Below, piece by piece: positions 22,088 through 30,408 of a stretch of 36,462 nucleotides of DNA. The notes under the pieces are model-generated. The model made no database searches. It was not told the DNA's origin and worked only from the letters and a program-made list of their open reading frames with translations. The DNA comes from an uncultured Flavobacterium sp. Its GTDB lineage: Bacteria; Bacteroidota; Bacteroidia; Flavobacteriales; Flavobacteriaceae. Where the stretch lies: NCBI GenBank assembly GCA_943912855.1, contig CALTVC010000030.1:1-36462 (forward strand). Reading direction: 5' to 3'. A program made the position numbers and the translations under genes. Each line of letters begins with the position of its first letter. Positions within the stretch are counted from its first letter, which is position 1.

Positions 22088-24721
22088 ATGGACGAAGAAC
22101 ACTTAGAGCCTTTAGAAGGAGGCGAAGCCCATTACAATCCCGGAGAACATGAACCCGAAGCCGGCGAGACCATAACCAGGGTTAGCGGTATGTATAAAGA
22201 CTGGTTCCTGGACTACGCATCTTACGTAATCCTGGAACGTGCCGTACCTGCCATTGAAGACGGTTTTAAACCTGTACAGCGCCGTATTATGCACTCGCTT
22301 AAAGAGCTGGATGACGGTAGGTACAACAAGGTGGCTAACGTGGTAGGGCATACCATGCAGTATCACCCGCACGGTGATGCTAGTATTGGCGATGCCATGG
22401 TACAGATTGGGCAAAAAGACCTTTTAATAGATACTCAGGGTAACTGGGGTAACATTCTTACAGGGGATGGTGCTGCGGCTTCACGATACATAGAGGCAAG
22501 GCTAAGTAAATTTGGCCTTGAAGTTTTGTATAGTCCTAAAATTACTACCTGGCAGCTGAGTTATGATGGTCGTAAAAACGAACCGGTAAACCTTCCTGTA
22601 AAGTTCCCTTTGCTATTGGCGCAAGGGGCAGAGGGTATTGCGGTAGGATTGTCTACTAAAGTTTTGCCACATAACTTTAACGAGCTTATAGATGCTTCTA
22701 TAAAGGTGCTTAAAAATAAGCCCTTTACCATATATCCTGATTTTCCTACGGCAGGTATTGCCGATATGACCAATTATAATGACGGTATGCGTGGTGGTCG
22801 TGTGCGTGTGCGTGCCAAAATAGCACAGTTGGACAAAAGTACATTGGTCATTACTCAGATACCGTTTAGTACCAATACCGGTACGCTCATAGACAGTATA
22901 CTTAAGGCCAATGAAAAGGGTAAAATCAAGGTAAAGAAAATTGAAGATAATACGGCAGCCGATGTAGAGATACTTATCCATCTGCCACCGGGAGTTTCTC
23001 CTGATAAAACTATAGATGCGCTGTATGCTTTCACTGCATGCGAAACGTCTGTAGCACCGCTGGGCTGTGTGATTGAAAATCATAAGCCATACTTTGTTGG
23101 CGTAAGCGAAATGCTCCGTATTTCTACCCACCGTACGGTAGACCTATTGAAGCGCGAGCTTGAAATAGAGCTTGATGAACTTATGGAACAGTGGCACTTC
23201 CTGTCGCTGGAGCGTATTTTCATCGAAAATCGTATCTACCGTCTTATTGAGGAGGAAGAAACGTGGGAGGGTGTTATTAAAGCCATTGACGAAGGTTTGA
23301 AACCATTCACCACGCACCTTAAACGTGCCGTTACCGAAGAAGACATTGTCCGCCTTACTGAAATTCGTATTAAGCGTATTTCTAAATTCGATATAGATAA
23401 AGCTCAGGAAAAACTGGAAGCCCTTGATGGTGAGATTGAAGAGGTGCGTTACAATCTGGAACATATCATTGATTTTGCGATTAAGTATTTCCAGAATCTT
23501 AAAGATAAATACGGTAAAGGGCGTGAGCGTAAAACGGAGATAAGGAACTTTGATAACATAGAGGCGACTAAGGTTGTACTTCGTAATACTAAACTGTACG
23601 TGAACCGCGAAGAAGGTTTTGTGGGGACAGGCCTTAAGAAAGATGAGTACGTTGCCGATTGTTCTGATATTGATGATGTGATTGTGTTTTTACGCAATGG
23701 TAGTATGATTATTACCAAAGTTGATGTAAAGACGTTTGTAGGTAAAGACATCATTCACGTTGCTGTATTTGACAGGAATGACAAGCGTACCATTTACAAT
23801 ATGATTTATCGGGATGGTAAAAACGGTTCGAGTTTTGTAAAACGCTTTAACGTTTCGGGAGTTACGCGTGATAAACCTTATGATCTTACGGCAGGTACTA
23901 AAGACTCCATGGTGTTGTATTTTAGTGGCAACCCTAATGGGGAAGCAGAGGTAGTAACGGTGTTGTTGCGCCAGGTAGGCAGTATTAAGAAACTGAAAAT
24001 AGATCTTGATTTTGCTGCTATTGCCATTAAAGGTCGTGCTTCCAGGGGTAATACGGTAACAAAGTATCCGATTAAGAAGATAGAACTCAAAGAGAAGGGG
24101 ATTAGCACGTTAAAACCAAGAAGGATTTGGTTTGATGATACCGTGAGCCGACTTAACGTAGATGCCCGTGGTGAGTTGCTTGGCGAATTTAAACCTAACG
24201 ACAGGCTACTGGTCATTAACCAAAATGGTAAGCTTAAAACCATTATACCGGAACTTACCACGCATTTTGATGATGGTATGATTGTTCTTGAGAAATGGAA
24301 TTCTAATAAGCCTGTATCGGCAATTTACTATGATGGCGAAAAACAGCGTTATTATGTAAAGCGTTTCCTTGTTGAGAATGAAAACAAGGAAGAAACTTTT
24401 ATTACTGAGCATACCGAATCACGCCTTGAAATTGTGAGCACTGACTGGAGGCCGGTAGCCGAGGTAATTTTTGCCAAGGTTAAGGGAGTTCAGAAAGATC
24501 CGCTTACGGTGGAGCTTGAAAGCTTCATTGCGGTTAAAGGTATAAAAGCATTGGGTAATCAACTAACCGCTGATAAGGTTAAGGAAATTAACCTGCTGGA
24601 ATCTTTACCTTATGAAGAGCCGGAACCTGAAGAGCCTGAAATTATAATTGAAGGATTAGATGATGATGAACCTGCTACAAACCTTGATGATGATGGTCAA
24701 ATAACCTTAAGTTTAGAATAA
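22088..24721 (+). CDS. parC: DNA topoisomerase IV/gyrase subunit A
   Basis: This 877-residue type IIA topoisomerase subunit cuts and rejoins duplex DNA. The catalytic tyrosine is Tyr134 in AAASRYIEARLS, preceded by the CAP motif around GFKPVQRRIMHS and the quinolone-region HPHGDASIGDAM (93-104). A coiled-coil tower spans about 340-480. The C-terminal beta-pinwheel (about 510-830) has KGRASRGN instead of a canonical gyrase box, favouring a topoisomerase IV role. The C-terminus is acidic (EEPEPEEPE, LDDDEPATNLDDD). No parE/gyrB lies beside it. At the position of E. coli GyrA Ser83 there is alanine. Confidence 0.92.
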   Translation: MDEEHLEPLEGGEAHYNPGEHEPEAGETITRVSGMYKDWFLDYASYVILERAVPAIEDGFKPVQRRIMHSLKELDDGRYNKVANVVGHTMQYHPHGDASIGDAMVQIGQKDLLIDTQGNWGNILTGDGAAASRYIEARLSKFGLEVLYSPKITTWQLSYDGRKNEPVNLPVKFPLLLAQGAEGIAVGLSTKVLPHNFNELIDASIKVLKNKPFTIYPDFPTAGIADMTNYNDGMRGGRVRVRAKIAQLDKSTLVITQIPFSTNTGTLIDSILKANEKGKIKVKKIEDNTAADVEILIHLPPGVSPDKTIDALYAFTACETSVAPLGCVIENHKPYFVGVSEMLRISTHRTVDLLKRELEIELDELMEQWHFLSLERIFIENRIYRLIEEEETWEGVIKAIDEGLKPFTTHLKRAVTEEDIVRLTEIRIKRISKFDIDKAQEKLEALDGEIEEVRYNLEHIIDFAIKYFQNLKDKYGKGRERKTEIRNFDNIEATKVVLRNTKLYVNREEGFVGTGLKKDEYVADCSDIDDVIVFLRNGSMIITKVDVKTFVGKDIIHVAVFDRNDKRTIYNMIYRDGKNGSSFVKRFNVSGVTRDKPYDLTAGTKDSMVLYFSGNPNGEAEVVTVLLRQVGSIKKLKIDLDFAAIAIKGRASRGNTVTKYPIKKIELKEKGISTLKPRRIWFDDTVSRLNVDARGELLGEFKPNDRLLVINQNGKLKTIIPELTTHFDDGMIVLEKWNSNKPVSAIYYDGEKQRYYVKRFLVENENKEETFITEHTESRLEIVSTDWRPVAEVIFAKVKGVQKDPLTVELESFIAVKGIKALGNQLTADKVKEINLLESLPYEEPEPEEPEIIIEGLDDDEPATNLDDDGQITLSLE

Positions 24722-24737
24722 AACATTAGTATGATTA

Positions 24738-24767
24738 GTCCTGAAATAATAATTGCTATTTCAGGAC
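24738..24767 (+). terminator. Hairpin after parC
   Basis: A perfect 11-bp stem (24738-24748 with 24757-24767) with an 8-nt loop lies 16 bp after the stop. There is no T-run, so termination is unproven; an mRNA-stabilising role is equally possible. Confidence 0.5.
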
Positions 24768-24869
24768 GGGGCAAGTGATTGGCTTTTCCAAGACCTCTTT
24801 ATTCTAGGTTGCTACTGTAATTAATATTTTCTCCATGGTTCTTCAAAATAAAAATACTTTTAAAAGATA

Positions 24870-24899
24870 GTGCCGACATACGATAATGTATGCCGGCAC
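24870..24899 (-). terminator. Terminator of the receptor-lipoprotein operon
   Basis: A 12-bp stem with one mismatch (24870-24881 with 24888-24899) lies just beyond the stop of the minus-strand lipoprotein gene. On that strand it is followed by TATCTTTT, a weak T-tract. Confidence 0.65.
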
Positions 24900-24928
24900 C
24901 TTAACAAAGCAAAGTACTTAACCCTAAA

Positions 24929-25750
24929 TTATTGTATTGTATAGTCTCTCTTATCTACTTCTGCAAGTCTGAAATAGCCGAAGGCAAAATTCTGGAAGTC
25001 GGTTTGGTTTACAATATTACCACGCACTGCCGATGGAGTTGTTGGCCAGGGACCGGCATCGGCACCAGAGGCTATAATCAGTTTATGCATATAATCGTAG
25101 TACTGCTTAGATATGCCATATAAACTTATGTTAACAACATCTCCCGGTTTTAAATCTTCATGTGAATAGAATTCAGGTACGACATTACCCTGGCTGTTTT
25201 CATCATTCTCAACTTCGTATAATGGATATGCCACCGCTGGGGACGTTACACCAAAAAGATAGTAATTTACAACTGCCGGGTCATCCTGATAATAAAAGGT
25301 AATTTCTATTTCATCGCCCCCCATACCACCATCGTTGTCCTGTTCTATGTTTTCCATAATGTCAGGCGCGGCAGTTAGGGTTTCCGTAGCAGTATAGGTT
25401 TCTCCGTTTAACAGGATTGTCATTTGGTAGGTTTCACCCAGTACCGGTTCAAAATTGGTGCAGGCATATTCACCGGTATTTGTAGTTTCGGTAAAAGTAA
25501 ATATCGCCCCCGTAGAATTAGTAACAGTAATGTCAGCTCCTGATACTGTAGGGAATGTAGGACTGTAATAACCTGTAGTTGTAGAAAGCACAATCTTTTG
25601 CTCGTTACCAGGAGTACCCTTAACCCAGTTTATAGAAGCATCTATAACCAGACGTGGTGCGGCCGTTTTAAGGTTGACATCAATAACATCTTCGCAGGAA
25701 ATGATTGAAAAACCTATAATTATCATTAATATTTTCTTATATATACTCAT
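24929..25750 (-). CDS. DUF4249 outer-membrane lipoprotein
   Basis: This 273-residue protein starts with a lipoprotein signal peptide (MSIYKKILMIIIGFSIIS) and the lipid-attachment Cys19, followed by EDVIDV. Early motifs DVNLKTAAPRLVIDASI and the Ig-like strands after them are typical of DUF4249 proteins. In Bacteroidota these are usually encoded next to TonB-dependent receptors, as here, where the receptor ends 32 bp upstream. It probably works as the surface partner that binds or delivers the receptor's ligand. Expression should follow the LytTR-type promoter upstream of the receptor. Confidence 0.85.
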   Translation of the reverse strand: MSIYKKILMIIIGFSIISCEDVIDVNLKTAAPRLVIDASINWVKGTPGNEQKIVLSTTTGYYSPTFPTVSGADITVTNSTGAIFTFTETTNTGEYACTNFEPVLGETYQMTILLNGETYTATETLTAAPDIMENIEQDNDGGMGGDEIEITFYYQDDPAVVNYYLFGVTSPAVAYPLYEVENDENSQGNVVPEFYSHEDLKPGDVVNISLYGISKQYYDYMHKLIIASGADAGPWPTTPSAVRGNIVNQTDFQNFAFGYFRLAEVDKRDYTIQ

Positions 25751-25782
25751 CTTATAACATTTTTAGTTTAAACTGTATCTTC

Positions 25783-28158
25783 TTAGAATTTAAAGTTGTA
25801 GGTTACGCTCGGCATAACCCCGAATATAGATAACCTCTTTGCCTCGCTGGAACCGGTATCCTGGTTTTGCCCAAAGCTATATGAAGCAGCATTGTTTCTT
25901 GCATAGGCATTATAAACACTAAATACCCATTCGCCTTGCCATCCTTTCGTTTTATCTGGTTTAGGGATGTACGTAGCCGAAAGATCCAGGTGATGGTAGG
26001 CTGAAAGATTATCGGCATTTCTTTTTCCGTAGTTGGCTACTGTTATGCCGTGGTATTGGTACTTACCATCGGGAAATGTAGCGGCCTTACCGGTCTGTAA
26101 AGTGAAGATTGCCCCAAACGACCATTTTTTTGTAAACTGGTAGGCGCCTGTAAGAGACAGGTTATGCGTCTTGTCATAATTTGCACGGTACCAGTCGCCA
26201 TTATTAATACCCGGTCCACCGGCTATGCCTCCTGGTGTGCGTTGCTCTGCCCGAGATAAGGTGTAGGATAGCCAGCCGGTAAGTTTGCCGGTATTTTTCT
26301 TAATCATTAGTTCCAGTCCGTAAGCGCGTCCTTCGCCGTTTAGCATTACGCGTTCAATGGCTCTGTTTGCAATAAGGTCGGCTCCGTCAATGTAGTCAGA
26401 CTTATTTTTAATTTTTTTATAAAACACTTCTGTTTCTATGGAGTATTTATCATCGTAAAGATTTCTGAAATAGCCTGCCGCCACTTGGTCTAAAATCTGT
26501 GGTTTCAGATACTGGTCGCTTGGTGCCCATATATCAAGTGGCGTTGCCGATGCAGTGTTAGATACAAGGTGTATGTACTGGCTCATACGGTTATAACTCA
26601 CTTTAAACGATTGGTTATCATCAAGTGCATAGCTAATACCCAGCCTTGGCTCAAGATTGTCAAAGCCTGCAATTTTTTCGTTGGTCTTATATTGTTTTGT
26701 ACCGGTAGGGGTTGCTTCCTCATAGATTTGATACTGCTCATTAAACACTACGGGGCGGCTATCTGTATAGGTATTCCTTAGTTCTTCGCCCAGCCTTAAA
26801 AAATTACTGTAGCGTAAGCCGTAGGTCATAGAAAGCTTATCGGTAAATTTGTGTTCTGCACTTATGTAGGCAGCGTTTTCCCAGGCATATTTCCTTTCCA
26901 GCTGTTCCGGGTTTACGCTAGATGTATTGCCGAATGGCGTAATGGTGCCCGGGTTAAAGTTGTAATAAATAGAGTTGATACCGTAGTTAAGCACAAAATC
27001 GTTAGATACATAATGCTTAAAATCGTACTTGATGTTATAGTTCTTAATTTCGGTAACACCGTTTAACCCGGCAAACTTTATTCTTATCGCATAATCATAA
27101 TCGCTGTAAATGGCCGATAGGTTTGAGAAAAGCTTGTCTGAGAAAATGTGGTTCCATCGTACGTTAACAAAGGTATTACCGTAATCGTTAATAAGGGCAT
27201 CGTTAAAGTTCATGTAGTCATAACCGTAATAGCCCGATATATAAAGATTGTTGTTCTTGTTCAGCTTATAGTTCAGCTTAGCATTAAGGTCATAGAAATA
27301 AACTGAGTTAGGCTCATCGGCCAGTTTCAGGAAAAGATGCATGTACGACCCCCTCCCGGCTACCACAAACGAACTTTTTTCTTTTACAACAGGGCCTTCC
27401 ACTAACAGACGGCTTGATATAAGCCCAAGCCCCCCGGTAGCATGGTACTCCTTGTTATTACCTTCTTTCTGGTAAATATCCAGTACCGATGATATCCTGC
27501 CGCCAAAGTTAGCTGGTATACCGCCTTTGTATAGCTTTAGGTCTTTTATAACATCTGAATTAAATACCGAGAAAAAACCAAAAAGGTGAGAGGTGTTGTA
27601 CACCACAGCCTCATCCAGCAATACAAGGTTACCGTCTACAGAGCCACCCCTTACATTAAAACCCGAAGCTCCTTCTTGGGCGCTGGTAACCCCCGGTAGT
27701 TGTAGTATGGATTTTAAAACGTCTACTTCGCCTAAAACGGCGGGCATCTTTTTTATGGTAGCTATAGACAGCTTATGCACACTCATTTCCGGCTTCTTGA
27801 TATTTGCCTTAGTAGCATTAGAGGTTATCACAACTTCGTCTAGCTGTTTACTGCTTTCTGCCATAGCAAAATCCTTTTTTGTATTACCCTGTAGCGAAAT
27901 TTGCTCCTGCACATCGGTAAATCCCATGTAGCTAATCATAATAGTATAGGTACCCTTTGGGAGGGTAACCGAATAGAAACCGTAAGAATTTGTGGTAAGC
28001 GACACATTGGCTTCAGGAATGTAAATGCTTACCCCTATAAGCGTTTCATTGTTAGACATATCTGCAATGGTGCCGCTAAGTGTAACTTTTTCCTGGGCCA
28101 GGGCACTGAAGACCGTACTGATGGCCAACAGTAATACATACAAGATTTTCTTCTCCAT
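25783..28158 (-). CDS. TonB-dependent receptor with carboxypeptidase-like domain
   Basis: This 791-residue outer-membrane receptor imports a ligand using TonB energy. It has a signal peptide (MEKKILYVLLLAISTVFSALA), a CarboxypepD-regulatory-like domain at about 24-105 (VTLSGTIADMSNNETLIGVS), then a plug domain with VLKSILQLPGVTS and GFNVRGGSVDGNLVLLDEA. The remainder is a 22-strand-type barrel ending in VTYNFKF with a terminal Phe. Unlike SusC proteins it is short and paired with DUF4249 rather than SusD. The ligand is not evident. Upstream lie two 21-bp-spaced half-sites shared with the divergent kinase gene and the efflux operon. Confidence 0.93.
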   Translation of the reverse strand: MEKKILYVLLLAISTVFSALAQEKVTLSGTIADMSNNETLIGVSIYIPEANVSLTTNSYGFYSVTLPKGTYTIMISYMGFTDVQEQISLQGNTKKDFAMAESSKQLDEVVITSNATKANIKKPEMSVHKLSIATIKKMPAVLGEVDVLKSILQLPGVTSAQEGASGFNVRGGSVDGNLVLLDEAVVYNTSHLFGFFSVFNSDVIKDLKLYKGGIPANFGGRISSVLDIYQKEGNNKEYHATGGLGLISSRLLVEGPVVKEKSSFVVAGRGSYMHLFLKLADEPNSVYFYDLNAKLNYKLNKNNNLYISGYYGYDYMNFNDALINDYGNTFVNVRWNHIFSDKLFSNLSAIYSDYDYAIRIKFAGLNGVTEIKNYNIKYDFKHYVSNDFVLNYGINSIYYNFNPGTITPFGNTSSVNPEQLERKYAWENAAYISAEHKFTDKLSMTYGLRYSNFLRLGEELRNTYTDSRPVVFNEQYQIYEEATPTGTKQYKTNEKIAGFDNLEPRLGISYALDDNQSFKVSYNRMSQYIHLVSNTASATPLDIWAPSDQYLKPQILDQVAAGYFRNLYDDKYSIETEVFYKKIKNKSDYIDGADLIANRAIERVMLNGEGRAYGLELMIKKNTGKLTGWLSYTLSRAEQRTPGGIAGGPGINNGDWYRANYDKTHNLSLTGAYQFTKKWSFGAIFTLQTGKAATFPDGKYQYHGITVANYGKRNADNLSAYHHLDLSATYIPKPDKTKGWQGEWVFSVYNAYARNNAASYSFGQNQDTGSSEAKRLSIFGVMPSVTYNFKF

Positions 28159-28192
28159 ATTTAAGTATTTGAATTAATAGTTAAATCCGGAG

Positions 28193-28259
28193 CTAAACTA
28201 ATTTTTTACAAAACCCTTATTTTAGATAATATACCAAACAGAGTATTTACTATATTAAA
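28193..28259 (-). promoter_or_regulatory. Putative LytTR operator-promoter of the receptor operon
   Basis: Reading the minus strand: TTTAATATA (28259-28251), 12 bp, TTTGGTATA (28238-28230), 29 bp, then TAGTTTAG (28200-28193), a 7/8 match to the -7 element. Half-site spacing (21 bp) and distance to the -7 element (29 bp) are identical to the two other copies in this locus. The distal half-site is the weakest. Confidence 0.7.
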
Positions 28260-28373
28260 ATGAGAATTACCACTACTAAATATTTTTGCACCGCCGGTTA
28301 AATATATTCAGTACTTTTAAGTGTCTTAACCGGTATAATGTGCGGTATTGTATAATGTACACTTAGTAGCTTA

Positions 28374-28440
28374 TTTGGTATATGCTATTTTATATTTGGT
28401 ATAATATAAAATTACATGCATGCATTTTAAAATACATTTG
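28374..28440 (+). promoter_or_regulatory. Putative LytTR operator-promoter of the kinase-regulator operon
   Basis: TTTGGTATA (28374-28382), 12 bp, an identical TTTGGTATA (28395-28403), 29 bp, then TACATTTG (28433-28440), a perfect -7 element. No TTG lies at -33, as expected for an activator-dependent promoter. The rest of the 302-bp divergent gap (28159-28460) shows only AT-rich sequence and the receptor operator. Confidence 0.75.
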
Positions 28441-28460
28441 TGTATTATACTTTACATATC

Positions 28461-29507
28461 ATGAGCGAAACTTTACACACAAAAAAAATAGAAACCAACT
28501 GGATGCTTTTGGTTATCATTTCAAAAAAATACAGGCTTTACCGCCATTTAATACTTATAGTGTTTAGTATAATAGTCCTGTACTATAGCCCACCGGAGTA
28601 TAAAGAGCCTTATGAAACCTACAGCAGGGCAGTTACTTTTTTTCAGATATTATTTTTGGTGTACAGCAATATGTACTTTTTTGTACCTAAGTTCCTGTTT
28701 AAGAAAAGATACCTTAGTTATGGCCTGGTAATACTGGCAAGCATAATAGTTTCAGGGATTATTCACCGCACAGCCTCTTATTTTTTGAGGCACAACTTAC
28801 TGCCTTATGAAGAGGATAGTCTTAACTTCCTTACCTTTTCATTTTCCATATTGGTGCTTACTGTGGCATCTGCCTCTGTTAAGCTATTTCAGCAATGGAT
28901 ACATGATGCCCAGTTAATACATGAACTGGAGCAGGCAAAAACCAATGCAGAGTTGGAACAGCTTAAAAACCAGATTAACCCGCACTTTTTGTTCAACATG
29001 CTGAACAATGCCAATGTATTGACTAAAAAAGACCCCGACAAAGCATCTGAGGTATTGATAAAACTGAGCGATTTACTGCGTTACCAGCTTTATGACAGTA
29101 GCAGACAGAAAGTACTGCTTACCTCAGATATTCATTTCCTTGAAGATTTCTTAAACTTGGAAAAAGTAAGGCGAGACAATTTCCATTTTATGATATCTAA
29201 GGAAGGTAACCTTAGCGGTGTTCAAATCCCTCCTTTGCTTTTTATTACATTTGTAGAAAATGCAGTAAAACACAATAACGATGCTTCGAGGCAATCCTAT
29301 GTACACCTTTACTTTGACGTAATAGATAATGAGTTGTATTTTAAATGTGTAAATTCTAAACCTATTGTAAAAGCTGTAAAAAAAGCAGGAGGACTGGGAC
29401 TTACCAATATAAAACGTAGACTGGAACTGCTTTTTCCGTTTTCGCACATGCTGAAGATTGAAGATGAACAGGAAACGTACACGGTTACTTTAATTATAAA
29501 AATATAG
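28461..29507 (+). CDS. LytS-type sensor histidine kinase
   Basis: This 348-residue membrane kinase has four predicted transmembrane helices at about 28-43, 58-77, 87-104 and 123-144. A short coiled coil follows (IHELEQAKTNAELEQLKNQ), then the His_kinase motif NQINPHFLFNMLNN with phosphorylated His175. The ATPase domain shows the N box FVENAVKHN and the GGLGLTNIKRRLELL glycine-rich segment. There is no large periplasmic sensor, so it senses through its membrane part or a partner. ATG 28461 is chosen because an upstream GTG at 28440 falls on the -7 element. The stop is 3 bp before the regulator gene. Confidence 0.93.
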   Translation: MSETLHTKKIETNWMLLVIISKKYRLYRHLILIVFSIIVLYYSPPEYKEPYETYSRAVTFFQILFLVYSNMYFFVPKFLFKKRYLSYGLVILASIIVSGIIHRTASYFLRHNLLPYEEDSLNFLTFSFSILVLTVASASVKLFQQWIHDAQLIHELEQAKTNAELEQLKNQINPHFLFNMLNNANVLTKKDPDKASEVLIKLSDLLRYQLYDSSRQKVLLTSDIHFLEDFLNLEKVRRDNFHFMISKEGNLSGVQIPPLLFITFVENAVKHNNDASRQSYVHLYFDVIDNELYFKCVNSKPIVKAVKKAGGLGLTNIKRRLELLFPFSHMLKIEDEQETYTVTLIIKI

Positions 29508-29510
29508 CCA

Positions 29511-30233
29511 ATGACCTGTATTATTGTAGATGATGAGCCACTGGCAAGGGAAGCCATACAAATGCTAGTTGAACAATTCGGCCACCTCGAACTTATAGGT
29601 ACTTTTAACGGCCCAGAGGCTGCAGGAAACTTCCTGGCAGACAATAAAACGGATTTAGTATTTCTGGATATACAAATGCCGGGTGTAAACGGTATTGAGT
29701 TTGCCCGTACCATACCCAAAGAAACACTGGTTATATTTACCACTGCTTTTTCTGAGTTTGCTACAGACAGCTATGAGGTAGATGCTATAGACTACCTGAT
29801 TAAACCTGTAAAGGCCGAACGTTTTGTAAAAGCCGTAGAAAAAGCAAGTGTTTACCTAAAGCTCCTCACAGCAGATTACAGCCAAAATAACATTGAAAAC
29901 GTAACTGAAGACTACTTTTTTGTAAAGGCAGACCGTAAAATGTTTAAGATGTATTTTAAAAACATCCTTTATGTAGAAGGTCTTAAGGATTATGTAGTAA
30001 TGCATACCGAAGGCCAAAAGGTAATAACCGGTATGAATATAAAAACAATTTTTGACCAGTTACCGAAAAGCATGTTTGTAAGGGTAAGTAAATCATATAT
30101 AATAAACATCAACCATATAGATTCTGTAGATAACAACACCGTATATATAGGCCGTGCCGAAATCCCTATTGGTAATGTATACCGAGATTTCTTTTTTGAT
30201 GAATATGTAAATAAAAAGCTCCTGAGCAAATAA
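29511..30233 (+). CDS. LytTR-family response regulator
   Basis: This 240-residue regulator has a receiver domain (1-118) with the acidic pair at VDDEP, phosphorylated Asp53 in FLDIQMPG, Thr77 in IFTTAF and Lys98 in YLIKPV. The LytTR DNA-binding domain spans about 133-238 (EDYFFVKADRKMFK, ILYVEGLKDYV, FVRVSKSYIININHI). LytTR domains bind two direct repeats about 21 bp apart. Such repeats precede its own operon, the efflux operon and the divergent receptor operon, so autoregulation and local control are predicted. It is the partner of the upstream kinase. Confidence 0.95.
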   Translation: MTCIIVDDEPLAREAIQMLVEQFGHLELIGTFNGPEAAGNFLADNKTDLVFLDIQMPGVNGIEFARTIPKETLVIFTTAFSEFATDSYEVDAIDYLIKPVKAERFVKAVEKASVYLKLLTADYSQNNIENVTEDYFFVKADRKMFKMYFKNILYVEGLKDYVVMHTEGQKVITGMNIKTIFDQLPKSMFVRVSKSYIININHIDSVDNNTVYIGRAEIPIGNVYRDFFFDEYVNKKLLSK

Positions 30234-30295
30234 AAGCCTCGCTATATATTATTGCTTTAACCTTCTTGGTAAAAACAGGTATTTTTTTCGTATTA

Positions 30296-30362
30296 TTTGG
30301 TATGCCAAAAACTCCATTTGGTATAAATATAAAAAAATGCTTTACTGCCCTGCCTACTTTAG
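30296..30362 (+). promoter_or_regulatory. Putative LytTR operator-promoter of the efflux operon
   Basis: TTTGGTATG (30296-30304), 12 bp, TTTGGTATA (30317-30325), 29 bp, then TACTTTAG (30355-30362), a 7/8 -7 match. Geometry is identical to the operator of the kinase operon. It accounts for most of the 175-bp gap before tolC. Confidence 0.75.
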
Positions 30363-30408
30363 CCGTGTATAACAACCTGCTGTTGCAGAAGTTTATAACT
30401 AAAGTGCT

